Below the pieces are notes generated by a model. That model was not told the DNA's origin. It did not search any database and was given only the letters and a program-made list of their open reading frames with translations. Position numbers and translations under genes: made by a program. 64,000 bases of DNA from Nocardia panacis (GTDB taxonomy: Bacteria; Actinomycetota; Actinomycetes; Mycobacteriales; Mycobacteriaceae). Every line of letters begins with the position of its first letter. The first letter of the stretch is position 1. This document shows positions 18,758 to 27,792 of this stretch, in pieces. The DNA is taken from contig NZ_QZFU01000014.1 of assembly GCF_003598715.1 (NCBI RefSeq), forward strand, positions 124,001 to 188,000. The letters are read 5' to 3'.

Positions 18758-21700
18758 TCACTTCCGCTGCTCGAGTCGCTCGACGAACGCCGCATCATCG
18801 GCGGAGCCGACCTGACCAGCCGGGTCGGCTCCGCCGACTTGATCGGCACCGTCGGCGAAGCCGACTTGACCGGCACCATCGGCGAAGCCGACTTGACCGG
18901 CACAGTCGGCGAATTCGATTCGACCGGCACCGTCGGCGAATTCGATTCGACCGGCCCAGACGGTGCGGGCTCGGCGCAGATCGAGGATGCCGGGCGCGCC
19001 GACGTCGGTGGACTGCGCTGCCAGCTTCGCCCGCAGTTGGCGCGTGTCCACCCGGCCGACGGTATGTCCGGCCGGTTCGAACCGGCGGATGCGGCGCGAC
19101 TGCGCTTCCACCGCGTTCACCGGCGACCTGTCGTAGGCGAGGCCGCCGGGATGCGAGACGTGGTAGGTGCAGCCGCCGCGCGAGAGTCCGGATTGCGGAT
19201 CGAGCAGATCGAAGACGAGCGGCGCGTCCACGGTGATCGTGGGGTGCAGCGCGTTCGGTGGCCGCCAGGCCCGGTAGCGCACACCGGCCACTTGGACATC
19301 GGCCCGTTCGGTGGCCAGCAGCGGCACCGGCCAGCCATTGCAGGTGAGCAGGTAGCGGCCCGGATCCGCGCCGATCACCCGCACCTGCAACCGCTCGACC
19401 GAGGAGTCGACGTAGCGGGCGCTGCCGGTCGCGATGGTCTGCTCGCCCAGGGTGTTCCACGGCTCGATGGCGGCCCGCAGTTCGATCTCGACGGTTCCGT
19501 AGACGACGGCTCCGATGCGCGGAAACCGGAATTCGGTGAACGGATCGAGCCAATTCGGTTCGAAGTCGATCCCCGCGGCGCGCAGGTCGGTGAGGACCTC
19601 GGCGAGGTCGGCGAGCAGGAAGTGCGGTAGCAGGTAGCGTCCGTGCAGATTGGGTCCGTGGCGAATCAAGTTGGCCCGCAACGGATTGTGCCATAACATG
19701 GCGACGAGTCCGCGGACGAGCAGCGCCTGCGCGGCGGCCATGCGGTGATGCGGCGGCATCTCGAAACCGCGCAACTCCAGTAAACCCTGTCTGCCCCTTG
19801 CGGATTCGGGTCGGTAGAGCTTGTCGATGCAGAATTCGGCGCGGTGGGTGTTGCCGGTGACATCGGTGAGCAGATGGCGCAGCGCCCGGTCCACGTGCCA
19901 CGGCCGACCCCGCCCCCCGGCGGTGAGCCGGTCGATCTCGGCGAAGGCGATCTCGAGTTCGTAGAGCGCCTCCTCCCGCCCTTCGTCCACCCTCGGGGCC
20001 TGCGAGGTGGCGCCGATGAAACGTCCCGCGAAGAAGTAGGACAGCGCGGGGTGGCGCTGCCAGTAGGTGAGCAGTGAGACGAGCAGGTCGGGGCGGCGCA
20101 GCAGCGGTGAGCGGGCGGGCGTGATCCCGCCGAGGGTGATGTGGTTGCCGCCGCCGGTGCCGCTGTGGGTGCCGTCGACCTCGAAGGTCTCGGTGGCCAA
20201 CCGCGCCGATCGCGCCTGCTCGTACAGGGTTTCCAGTTGCGCGGTCTGTTCGGCGAAACTCGCGCATGGCTGCACATTCACCTCGATGACGCCCGGATCC
20301 GGGGTGATCGAGAAGGTGCGCAGACCCGTGTCGAGCGGCGGCGCATAGCCTTCGAGCGCCACCGGCGTGCCGAGCGTCGCCGCCGCCCGCTCGACCCGCG
20401 CCACCAGATCCAGGAAGTCGGACGGTTCGGTGAGCGGTGGCAGGAAGATATGCAATCGACCGTTTCGCACCTCGGTGACGAGCGCGGTCGGCGGGCGGCG
20501 CGGGGCGGGTTCCACGCGTGCGGGCGGCTCGTCGGGGTGCTCGGTCCGCGAGGCGGGGTCGAAGGGGTCGCGCTCCGGGAGCGGGGCGGGTCGACGCCAG
20601 GAGACCGCGTCCAACGGTAGGCGCAGACCGGCGGGAGAATCGCCCTCGCTCAACACGATTCGTCCCTCGGGTCGGTTCCGCGAGCGCCCGCGCCGCAGCC
20701 GCCAGTCGGCGCTGGCCCAACCGCGACCGTCGGCGCGGCGGTGCAGCGGCAGTACGTAGGCGGCCGGTGTGCGGGTCGGCGCGTCCAAGCGGGCGAGGAG
20801 TTCGGCCCGTGCCCGCTCGGAATCCTCCTCGAGTTCGTCGGGAGTCGGATCACCGTGGGGCAGACGAAGTTTCGCGGCCAGACGCAGCAGCGCATCCTCG
20901 TAGGCCGGGCGCACCTGCGTCGACGGGAGACCGAAATCGGCGGCCAGGCGCAGCGCGAACGCGCGCGCCGCGTCCGGATCCGTATCGCCCGCGCCGGACC
21001 ACGGGTCGACGAGCAGTCGCCGATCCGACCACACCGGCGCGCCGTCGGCCCGCCAGAGGATGGCGATCTCCCAGCGCGGCAAGGGTTCTCCGGGGTACCA
21101 CTTGCCCTGCCGATACTGGACGATGCCGTTCGGCGCGTATTCGCGGCGCAGTCGCTCGGCCAGATCCGCCGCGCGCGCCCGCTTGTGCGGGCCGTCGGCC
21201 TCGGTGGTCCATTCCGGACGGTCGCGCTCGTCGATGGCGACGAAGGTGGGTTCACCGCCGACGGTCAGGCCGATATCCGCGCGCGCCGCCAACGCGTCCA
21301 CCGCCGCGCCGACCGCCTCGATCTGCGCCCACTGCGCGGCACTGTAGGGCAGCGTGACGCGCGGATCCTCGTGGATGCGCCGCACCACATTCGCGAAATC
21401 CAAAGTGGCGCAAGTAGGTTCGGTGGCACCCGCGATGGGGGCCGAGGACGCCGGATGCGGCGTCGCGGCCAGCGGGATATGCCCCTCCCCGGCGAACAGT
21501 CCCGAGGTGGGATCGAGCCCGACCCAGCCCGCGCCCGGCAGATACGCCTCGGCCCACGCGTGCAGATCGGTGAAGTCGGCGGCGGGTCCGGACGGACCGT
21601 CCAGGGATGGCACATCCTGGGCCAACTGCACCAGGTATCCGGAGACGAAGCGCGCCGCCACCCCGAAGGCGCGCAGCACCGCCACCAGCAGCCAGGCGGT

Positions 21701-22252
21701 ATCCCGGCACGAGCCGAGGCCGGTCCGCAACGTGTGCTCCGGCGACTGCACACCCGGTTCCAAGCGAATCGTGTACTCCACCGCCGACCGCAGTGCCCGA
21801 TTCAGTTCGACCAGCACGTCGATGGTCCGCGGCCGCCCGACCGGGGTGTTGACGCGCACCCAGTCGGCCACCAGCGCGCCCGCGCCCGACACCGGCCGCA
21901 GATACGCCTCCAGATCGGTGGCCAACCCCGGTGCGTACTCGAACGGGAACCGCTCGGCGTCCTCCTCGACGAAGAAGTCGAACGGGTTGACCGCCTCCAG
22001 GTCGGCGATCAGGCCGACGGTGATCGACACCTCCCGCGCCGACTCCGGGAAGACCAGTCGGGCAAGGAAATTCCCGAACGCGTCCTGCTGCCAGTTGATG
22101 AAGTGCCGCTCGGGCGCGACCCGCAGCGAATACCCCTCGATCTTGGTACGCGCGTGCGGGGCGGGCCGCAGCCGCACCACGTGCGGATGCACCCGCACCA
22201 CCCGGTCGAAGGTGTAGGTGGTCCGGTGTTCGAGCGACACCTTGATACCCAT
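18758..22252 (-). CDS. Large transglutaminase / DUF2126 protein
   Basis: About 1164 residues. The N-terminal third is a transglutaminase-like domain starting MGIKVSLEHRTTYTFDR. It has a Cys in LGSCRDTAWLL, His in DLHAWAEAYLPG and Asp in GLDPTSGLFAGEGHIPL. The rest is DUF2126, including the segment GTHSGTGGGNHITLGG. It is the first gene of the trio with the ATP-grasp/alpha-E protein and the small transglutaminase. The ATG at 22252 begins at the family N-terminus; 22 upstream in-frame codons are unlikely. The C-terminus carries a nonapeptide repeat that is probably not part of the conserved fold. Confidence 0.9.
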   Translation of the reverse strand: MGIKVSLEHRTTYTFDRVVRVHPHVVRLRPAPHARTKIEGYSLRVAPERHFINWQQDAFGNFLARLVFPESAREVSITVGLIADLEAVNPFDFFVEEDAERFPFEYAPGLATDLEAYLRPVSGAGALVADWVRVNTPVGRPRTIDVLVELNRALRSAVEYTIRLEPGVQSPEHTLRTGLGSCRDTAWLLVAVLRAFGVAARFVSGYLVQLAQDVPSLDGPSGPAADFTDLHAWAEAYLPGAGWVGLDPTSGLFAGEGHIPLAATPHPASSAPIAGATEPTCATLDFANVVRRIHEDPRVTLPYSAAQWAQIEAVGAAVDALAARADIGLTVGGEPTFVAIDERDRPEWTTEADGPHKRARAADLAERLRREYAPNGIVQYRQGKWYPGEPLPRWEIAILWRADGAPVWSDRRLLVDPWSGAGDTDPDAARAFALRLAADFGLPSTQVRPAYEDALLRLAAKLRLPHGDPTPDELEEDSERARAELLARLDAPTRTPAAYVLPLHRRADGRGWASADWRLRRGRSRNRPEGRIVLSEGDSPAGLRLPLDAVSWRRPAPLPERDPFDPASRTEHPDEPPARVEPAPRRPPTALVTEVRNGRLHIFLPPLTEPSDFLDLVARVERAAATLGTPVALEGYAPPLDTGLRTFSITPDPGVIEVNVQPCASFAEQTAQLETLYEQARSARLATETFEVDGTHSGTGGGNHITLGGITPARSPLLRRPDLLVSLLTYWQRHPALSYFFAGRFIGATSQAPRVDEGREEALYELEIAFAEIDRLTAGGRGRPWHVDRALRHLLTDVTGNTHRAEFCIDKLYRPESARGRQGLLELRGFEMPPHHRMAAAQALLVRGLVAMLWHNPLRANLIRHGPNLHGRYLLPHFLLADLAEVLTDLRAAGIDFEPNWLDPFTEFRFPRIGAVVYGTVEIELRAAIEPWNTLGEQTIATGSARYVDSSVERLQVRVIGADPGRYLLTCNGWPVPLLATERADVQVAGVRYRAWRPPNALHPTITVDAPLVFDLLDPQSGLSRGGCTYHVSHPGGLAYDRSPVNAVEAQSRRIRRFEPAGHTVGRVDTRQLRAKLAAQSTDVGAPGILDLRRARTVWAGRIEFADGAGRIEFADCAGQVGFADGAGQVGFADGADQVGGADPAGQVGSADDAAFVERLEQRK
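18797..18958 (-). repeat. Six-unit 27-bp tandem repeat encoding a nonapeptide repeat
   Basis: Six consecutive 27-bp units occupy 18797-18958. The two units nearest 18958 differ at one base, and the array degenerates toward 18797. In the frame of the DUF2126 gene they encode nine-residue units of the type GQVGFADGA, with variants GRIEFADGA and GQVGSADDA, just before the C-terminal VERLEQRK. A clean in-frame period suggests recent expansion by slippage, and copy number probably varies between strains. Confidence 0.9.
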
Positions 22253-22374
22253 GGGCCAAGTCCACCACATTCGATCGGCGATTTTCGGCCATCCGCCGAC
22301 ACGCGCCGCACCTCCCACCGCGCGCGCCGCCGCGGTGCTATCACCGAGGAACCATCTCCCGCACCGGAGGCCAC

Positions 22375-22581
22375 ATGTCCGAGCCCGCGTGCCCGTCCTG
22401 CCGCCGCGCCGCCGACCACTGCCACGGCGCCCTCGTCGAACACCTCGGCCGCCGCCCCGAATGCACCGAACCCGACTGCGCGGCCCCGTCGCACATCCGG
22501 CACGCGTTCGTCATCGACTGCGCCGATCTCGCGGGCGGCTGCCCGTGCGGCGAACGCGACCGGTCCGCCGGGACGGCCTGA
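22375..22581 (+). CDS. Small cysteine-rich protein (possible zinc binder)
   Basis: A 68-residue ORF with eight cysteines, including CPSC near the N-terminus and CPCG near the C-terminus, plus histidines (HCHG). This spacing suggests two zinc-knuckle-like sites. It starts at ATG 22375 and is divergent from the DUF2126 gene. I do not recognise the family. Size, cysteine pairs and codon use typical of this genome support a real gene. Confidence 0.55.
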   Translation: MSEPACPSCRRAADHCHGALVEHLGRRPECTEPDCAAPSHIRHAFVIDCADLAGGCPCGERDRSAGTA

Positions 22582-22653
22582 TAGCACGCTGTTCGCCGAC
22601 GGCATGCGGTACGGGGCGGGAAGGGCCGCCCGAGCGGGTCGTACGCTGACCGA

Positions 22654-23298
22654 ATGAGCTACGACCACGTGCTGTTGCCGTCCGGGGTTGTCTCGACACA
22701 CGCGGAGGCCGATGCGTATCTGATGGGTCAGCAGGGGTTGCCGGAGACGGCCGCCGTGGCCGCGCTCGCCGCGCGGATCAACGAGGCCGACGCCGAAGCG
22801 GGCGCGGAGAACAGCTTCCTGAGCGTCGACTCCGTCGGTGGTGCGCCGACCGGCGCGGCACTGCACGTGCCGAGTCCCTACGACGCCATCGGCCATGTGC
22901 GCAGGTTGCTCTTCGATTTGGCCACACCCGCCGACTACGCGATCTACGATCCGCAACTGTCCTGGCTCATCGATCCGCTCGGACACGTACCGGTCACCGT
23001 GCAGCACGGCGGGGCGGGCGAATTCCCGTACCTCACCAAACCCCTTGCCGAACAATGGGTTTCCAGCCTCATGCCGCCCAACCCGTACCTGGTCGTCGAA
23101 CGCGAGCCGCAGGACTACATCCAGACCTACCAGGACAAATCCGGGATCTTCACCCTCGAATACCGGGACGGCTCCCCCGACCGCCACTTCGGCCTCACCC
23201 TGCGCGATTCGGCGATGGTCTCGACGCTGATCTGGGAGTGGGCCACCGGCGATCGCACCCGACTGAACACCCTACCGTGGACGCGGGTCGACCTCTGA
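22654..23298 (+). CDS. Conserved hypothetical protein
   Basis: A 214-residue soluble protein without signal peptide or membrane helix, starting MSYDHVLLPSGVVSTHAEADAYL. It contains aromatic-rich stretches (YDPQLSWLIDPLG, TLIWEWATGDR) and an acidic N-terminal half. I do not recognise a domain. It may belong to a family of small actinobacterial cytoplasmic proteins of unknown function. It converges on the LysE-type exporter with two bases between the stop codons. Confidence 0.6.
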   Translation: MSYDHVLLPSGVVSTHAEADAYLMGQQGLPETAAVAALAARINEADAEAGAENSFLSVDSVGGAPTGAALHVPSPYDAIGHVRRLLFDLATPADYAIYDPQLSWLIDPLGHVPVTVQHGGAGEFPYLTKPLAEQWVSSLMPPNPYLVVEREPQDYIQTYQDKSGIFTLEYRDGSPDRHFGLTLRDSAMVSTLIWEWATGDRTRLNTLPWTRVDL

Positions 23299-23300
23299 AC

Positions 23301-23924
23301 CTATTGGTTCTGCACCGCGAGCCGACCCGCCAACGCCACGAACGACACCCCGAACACCCGCCGCAGCCAGGTGAGCACCACCGGCCGCGAGATGACGTGG
23401 TCGCGCACCGCCGCCGCACCCACCCCGTAGCCTGCGAAGACCACGAAGGTCGCCAGCATGAAAATCGCGCTGAGCTCGAGCATGCGCGCAGTCGCATCCG
23501 ACGATCCGTTCGGCACGAACTGCGGTAGGAAGGCGAAGAAGAAAATGGTCAGCTTCGGATTGAGCACATTGACCAGGATCGCCGAACCGATCACCTGCCG
23601 CGCCGACGGTACGGGCCGATCATCGCGCTCCTGCGGCACCGTCAGCGCGCCCTTGTCCCGCAACGTATTCCACGCCATGTACAGCAGATAGGCGACACCG
23701 AGATACTTCAGCGTCTGAAAGGCGACAGCGCTGGCATTGAGCAGCGCCGCCAAACCGGTGATGGCCGCGACCATATGCGGCACCACCCCGAGCGTGCAGC
23801 CCAGTGCCGCGATCACACTGGCCCGCGCGCCCCGCGTGAGCCCCGCCGCCAGCGTGAGCAGCGCGCCGGTGCCGGGGGTGGCCACAATAATGAGCGTGGT
23901 CAATAGAAATTCGATGCTCATCAC
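23301..23924 (-). CDS. LysE-family amino acid/metabolite exporter
   Basis: A 207-residue membrane protein with about six hydrophobic segments, starting MMSIEFLLTTLIIVATPGTGALLTLAAG. The TPGT motif in the first helix and a conserved YLLYMAWNTLRDKG segment are typical of LysE/RhtB exporters. These proteins expel basic or neutral amino acids and related compounds. It stands alone, so the substrate cannot be predicted. Confidence 0.88.
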   Translation of the reverse strand: MMSIEFLLTTLIIVATPGTGALLTLAAGLTRGARASVIAALGCTLGVVPHMVAAITGLAALLNASAVAFQTLKYLGVAYLLYMAWNTLRDKGALTVPQERDDRPVPSARQVIGSAILVNVLNPKLTIFFFAFLPQFVPNGSSDATARMLELSAIFMLATFVVFAGYGVGAAAVRDHVISRPVVLTWLRRVFGVSFVALAGRLAVQNQ

Positions 23925-23977
23925 CGAGACACTAACCCGTGCCGGGTGATTCGCAACCCGTACGCGGCTGTACTAGC

Positions 23978-25294
23978 TCACGCCTGCCACCAAGGCCGCA
24001 GCGGCACCTGCCAGGCGCCGTCCGAAGCCAGCTTCACGCCCAGAACCTGATGCAGCTGAACGACATTGCGTTGGAAGCCGAGCCGCGAACCCGCCATGTA
24101 CAAACCCCACACCTTGGCGGTGCCCTCGCCCGCTTCCTTCACGCAGGCATCCCAGTTGGCGACCAGGTTCTTGCACCATTCGGCCAGCGTCATCGCGTAG
24201 TGCTCGCGCAGGTTCTCCTCGTGCAGCACCTCGAGTCCGACATTCTGGATCTCGGAGATGATGCGCCCGGAGCCGATGAGCTCCCCGTCGGGGAAGACGT
24301 AGCGGTCGATGAAATCGCCCGCCTTGGTGGTGCGGGTGTTGTCGGGGCGGGTGATGCAGTGATTGAGGAACAGGCCGCCCGCGCGCAGCTTGGACTTGAT
24401 GTACTCGAAGTAGAACGGGTAGTTGTGCACGCCGATGTGCTCGGTCAGGCCGATCGAGGACACCGCGTCGAATTCGCCCTCGGGCACATCGCGGTAGTCG
24501 GAGTGGCGCACCTCGGCCAGTTCGCTCAGCCCCTCCTCGGCGATCCGCTCGGTGGCCCACTCGGCCTGCTCGGCCGACAGCGTCGCACCGATGACCTTCA
24601 CCCCACGCTTGGCGGCGTAGCGCACCATGCCGCCCCAACCGCAACCGATATCGAGCAGTCGATCGCCCGGCTTCAGTCGCAGCTTGTCGAAGACGAGGCG
24701 GTACTTGTTCTCCTCGGCCTGCTCCAGTGTCCAGTTCTCGTCCTCGTAGACGGCACAGGTGTAGGTCATCGACGGGCCGAGGACGTACTCGTAGAAGGTG
24801 TTCGAGACGTCGTAATGGTGGTGGATGGCTTCGGCATCGCGGGTCTTCGAGTGGCGCAGCCCCTCCAGCGCGATGCGCCGCCAGCGCGGCAGCGTCTCCT
24901 GCGGCGGCGGCGCGACCGGCTTGAGCCGCTCCCAGCCGAGCGAGCGCGCGATCGTCACCAGGGCGAGCGCGGAGGGTCGGCGGAACTTCAGGTCCGCCAT
25001 GGCCTTGAGAATGTCGTACGGGTCGCCGGGGTGCACACCCTCGACGGTCATATCGCCCGCGATGTAGGCGCGGGCCATGCCCAGGTCGCCGGGGGCCGTT
25101 ACCAGGTAGTTGATGCCGCGCGGCGTCTTCACGTCGAGTCGGTACTCGGAATCGACGGGTCCGGTCGCGCTGCCGTCGTAGGCGGTGAAGCGGATCGGCA
25201 CCGCACCGTCGACCAGTGTCTCGAAGATCTCGGCAATGCTGAGCTTGGTCCCGAGATCGGCGAAGACTTCGGAACGGTCCTTGTACGTGGTCAT
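23978..25294 (-). CDS. Cyclopropane-fatty-acyl-phospholipid synthase-family methyltransferase
   Basis: A 438-residue SAM-dependent enzyme that should methylate or cyclopropanate the double bond of phospholipid acyl chains. The SAM site is LLDIGCGWGGMVRYAAKRG, and the N-terminal acidic CFA domain precedes it. The ATG at 25294 (MTTYKDRSEVFADLG) overlaps the stop of the FAD oxidoreductase by four bases; ORF extension upstream is spurious. Pairs of a CFA-type methyltransferase and an FAD oxidoreductase make 10-methyl branched acids such as tuberculostearic acid in actinobacteria. By gene order this copy looks like the Rv3720-type rather than the well-characterised Rv0447c-type pair, so the product is uncertain. 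Confidence 0.88.
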   Translation of the reverse strand: MTTYKDRSEVFADLGTKLSIAEIFETLVDGAVPIRFTAYDGSATGPVDSEYRLDVKTPRGINYLVTAPGDLGMARAYIAGDMTVEGVHPGDPYDILKAMADLKFRRPSALALVTIARSLGWERLKPVAPPPQETLPRWRRIALEGLRHSKTRDAEAIHHHYDVSNTFYEYVLGPSMTYTCAVYEDENWTLEQAEENKYRLVFDKLRLKPGDRLLDIGCGWGGMVRYAAKRGVKVIGATLSAEQAEWATERIAEEGLSELAEVRHSDYRDVPEGEFDAVSSIGLTEHIGVHNYPFYFEYIKSKLRAGGLFLNHCITRPDNTRTTKAGDFIDRYVFPDGELIGSGRIISEIQNVGLEVLHEENLREHYAMTLAEWCKNLVANWDACVKEAGEGTAKVWGLYMAGSRLGFQRNVVQLHQVLGVKLASDGAWQVPLRPWWQA

Positions 25295-26736
25295 TTGCGT
25301 TGCACCGCCTTCGAATACAGGTCCAGCAGCCGCTGGTCCGGGTCGTAGCGTTTCTTCAATTCGGTGTAGGCGTCCCCGCCGTAGAGCGCCGAGAACTCCG
25401 GCCGGTCGTAGAAGGACTCCGAGTACAGCGACTTGTGCCCGCCGAACCCGGTCACCGCCTGTTCGATGGCCTGGTTGGCCGCGCCCTCCGGCTGTCCGGC
25501 GACCTTCGGGACCGACGACCAGAACCCGGCGTTGACGTAGGTGCGGTTCGGCTCCAGCGGGTACAAGGGCCAGACGCGTCCGGTTGTTCCCGAAAGGGTG
25601 GTTTCGCGCAATCGCAGCGGGCACAACCAGATCGGCTCGATGGGGATCTCGCGCAGGAACCATTCGACGAAGTCGGCGGTGCGCTCCACCGGGACCTCGA
25701 CGTCCTGCACCACGCGTTCGCGCGGCGGGAGCCCCTTGCGGGCCTCCAGCCTGTCGGCGATGTCGTACTTGCGGTCCAATGCCACCAGCTTCCAATAGAA
25801 GCTGCTGCGGCGGTAGCGTTTGGGCCACCACCGGCGGATACGCGGATTCTGGGTGCCGAAGGCGCGCGAGCACCAGAACCAGTCGGTATCCCAGCGCCAC
25901 AGGTAGTCGTGGATGGTCAGCCTGTCGCGCTTGGGTTGCGCGGAGTCGTGCTGGATCGAGCGGTAGAAGACGTCCATCCCGGTGTAATCGCTGACCGGAC
26001 CCGGCTCGTCGGTGCGGCGGCCCAGGGTCAGGTAGCTCTCCTCGGCGGTGAAGACGACGCCGTCCAGATAGTCGACCGGTTCGCCCTCATAGGACTTCTC
26101 CTCGACGATCGCCGTGAGCGCGGCCTCCATGGCGCGCAGATCGTGGAAGCGCACGTGCCGCAGCGCCACATAGGGCGGCACCTCCTCCAGTTCGATCTTG
26201 AGCCGCACCGTGTAACCCAGGGTGCCGTAGGAGTTGGGGAAGCCGCGGAACAGGTCGGCGTGCTCGCCCGTCGGTGCGACGGTGAGGATTTCGCCCGAGC
26301 CGGTGAGCACGTCCATCTCCAGCACCGACTCGTGCGGCAGACCGCTGCGGAACGAGGTGGACTCGATACCCAGGCCGGTGACCGCACCACCCAGGGTGAT
26401 CGTCTTCAACTGCGGGACCACCAGCGGGGCCAACCCGTAGGGCAGGGTGGCGGCCACCAGATCCTCGTAGGTGGTCATGCCCGCGACATCGGCGGTCTTG
26501 GCCACCGGATCCACCGCGATGACCCGCGTCAGGCCCGAGACATCCAATCCCGGCGCGGGGTTCTTCGCCCGCGCTCGGAACAGGTTCGAGGTCTTTTTCG
26601 CCAAGCGCACATTCGCGTGCTCGGGTATGGCGCGATAGCTCGCCAGCAGCCGATCCACGCCCGCGCGGTGTGCGGCATACCCTGATTCGCGTGCGGCCGA
26701 CGCGTGTCCGGCCTTCCCCAACAGACTCACTGCCAC
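25291..26736 (-). CDS. FAD-binding oxidoreductase (PCMH type), partner of the CFA-like methyltransferase
   Basis: A 481-residue flavoprotein. The PCMH FAD domain includes RVIAVDPVAKTADVAGMTTYEDL, and the flavin pyrophosphate site includes LGGAVTGLGIES. It resembles DWARF1/delta-24-sterol-reductase-like oxidases. In the branched-acid pathway such a protein reduces the 10-methylene intermediate made by the methyltransferase. Translation is coupled to the methyltransferase through a 4-bp overlap, and it is the first gene of the operon. It resembles Rv3719 by neighbourhood. Whether substrate and cofactor match the tuberculostearic acid enzymes is inferred. Confidence 0.85.
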   Translation of the reverse strand: MAVSLLGKAGHASAARESGYAAHRAGVDRLLASYRAIPEHANVRLAKKTSNLFRARAKNPAPGLDVSGLTRVIAVDPVAKTADVAGMTTYEDLVAATLPYGLAPLVVPQLKTITLGGAVTGLGIESTSFRSGLPHESVLEMDVLTGSGEILTVAPTGEHADLFRGFPNSYGTLGYTVRLKIELEEVPPYVALRHVRFHDLRAMEAALTAIVEEKSYEGEPVDYLDGVVFTAEESYLTLGRRTDEPGPVSDYTGMDVFYRSIQHDSAQPKRDRLTIHDYLWRWDTDWFWCSRAFGTQNPRIRRWWPKRYRRSSFYWKLVALDRKYDIADRLEARKGLPPRERVVQDVEVPVERTADFVEWFLREIPIEPIWLCPLRLRETTLSGTTGRVWPLYPLEPNRTYVNAGFWSSVPKVAGQPEGAANQAIEQAVTGFGGHKSLYSESFYDRPEFSALYGGDAYTELKKRYDPDQRLLDLYSKAVQRK

Positions 26737-26944
26737 CCCTCGACGCTAATACTCACCGGTTCAGTGGGCTACCGGGAGGTCGGTCGGTAGCGGGAAATGT
26801 CACGGATATGTTGCACTGTGTTCGGATGCGGCCTGCCGGCAACTCCGGACCCGACGCCGCCCGCAAGCACCTGGCCGCCCGAGGGTTCGACGGACAGGGC
26901 AGGATAGGGGTTGGTCGATACCGCATCCGGGACAAGGAGTCATC

Positions 26945-27379
26945 GTGGGACAGGTCAGCGCCAGCAGTTCGATCGCCGTCGCGGCGGATCCGCAGCGGAC
27001 ACTGGAGGCCATCGCGGACTACGAGACGGTCCGCCCGCGCATCCTCTCCGCGCACTACCGCGACTACAAGGTGCTCGAGGGCGGCAAGGGCGCGGGCACC
27101 GTCGCCGAATGGCTGCTCCAGGCCACCGAGAAGCGCTCCCGCGCTGTGCACGCCGTGGTCACGGTCTCCGATTCCATTGTCACCGAGCGGGATTCGAATT
27201 CCTCGCTGGTCAACACCTGGAGCGTGACGCCGGATGGGGCCGGGTCGCAGGTCACCCTGCGCACCACCTGGAACGGCGCGGGCGGCGTCGCAGGCATCTT
27301 CGAGGGCATCTTCGCCCCCTTGGGGCTGAAGAAGATTCAGGCCGAGGTGCTGGCCAACCTGCAGAACGAACTTTCCTGA
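26945..27379 (+). CDS. SRPBCC-family protein
   Basis: A 144-residue START-like fold protein beginning at GTG after an AAGGAG site. Signature segments are SSSIAVAADPQRTLEAIADYETVRPRIL near the start and a C-terminal helix IFEGIFAPLGLKKIQAEVLANL. These proteins bind hydrophobic ligands in a helix-grip cavity. It is transcribed divergently from the lipid-modifying pair, so a lipid-related role is reasonable but unproven. It is followed by a strong intrinsic terminator. It corresponds by position to the Rv3718c-type gene. Confidence 0.85.
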   Translation: MGQVSASSSIAVAADPQRTLEAIADYETVRPRILSAHYRDYKVLEGGKGAGTVAEWLLQATEKRSRAVHAVVTVSDSIVTERDSNSSLVNTWSVTPDGAGSQVTLRTTWNGAGGVAGIFEGIFAPLGLKKIQAEVLANLQNELS

Positions 27380-27385
27380 CCAACG

Positions 27386-27420
27386 ATTCGGCCCCGGCAA
27401 GTTGCCGGGGCCGAATATTT
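27386..27420. terminator. Bidirectional intrinsic terminator
   Basis: ATTCGGCCCCGGCAA (27386-27400) pairs with TTGCCGGGGCCGAAT (27402-27416) around a single central G, followed by TATTT on the plus strand. It sits between the convergent SRPBCC and VOC genes and can stop transcription from both. Confidence 0.85.
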
Positions 27421-27430
27421 TAGGGGTTGC

Positions 27431-27781
27431 TCAGCCCGCCGCGATATCGAACAGGTTGCCCTCCGGATCGGCCAGGGTGATCCACTGCGAGCCCCACTCA
27501 TCGAATTCGCCGATGCGCTCGGCGCCCAATTCGATCGCACGCCGCGCCTGTTCGCGCCAGTCGGGTGCGTGCAGATCCAGGTGGATGGCGTTCTTGCCCG
27601 GAGTGCGTTCTGGCACCTGAATGAACATCAGGATCGGTGCGAGGTCCGCGGTCCGGCCGACGGTGGCGAATTCCGGCCCGGCCTCGGAATCGACCGGCTG
27701 CCCGAGCAATTCGGCCCAGAATCCGGCCAGGGCGGCGGCGTCGCGGCAGTCGACGGTGATGTGGGCGATGGAAATGGTCAT
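27431..27781 (-). CDS. VOC-family (glyoxalase-like) protein
   Basis: A 116-residue vicinal-oxygen-chelate fold protein, starting MTISIAHITVDCRDAAALAGFWAELLG and ending with WITLADPEGNLFDIA, the classic second beta-alpha-beta-beta-beta module. Potential metal ligands include His7 and the Glu of DPEG. Such short proteins act in antibiotic binding, isomerisation or unknown reactions. It is 11 bp downstream of the MerR regulator stop on the same strand and probably co-transcribed with it. Confidence 0.85.
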   Translation of the reverse strand: MTISIAHITVDCRDAAALAGFWAELLGQPVDSEAGPEFATVGRTADLAPILMFIQVPERTPGKNAIHLDLHAPDWREQARRAIELGAERIGEFDEWGSQWITLADPEGNLFDIAAG

Positions 27782-27792
27782 GGCATGTCCTT

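Noticed and set aside
18748..18930. N-terminal extension of the ATP-grasp gene to 18930
   Set aside because: The extension translates the tandem repeat of the upstream gene in another frame and overlaps its stop. The GTG at 18747 has a ribosome site.
16258..19236. 992-codon plus-strand frame across the ATP-grasp gene
   Set aside because: A shadow of the minus-strand gene, with no domain-like pattern.
25295..25900. Extension of the CFA-like gene to 25900
   Set aside because: It lies wholly inside the FAD oxidoreductase in another frame, and the ATG at 25294 fits the family start and a 4-bp coupling overlap.
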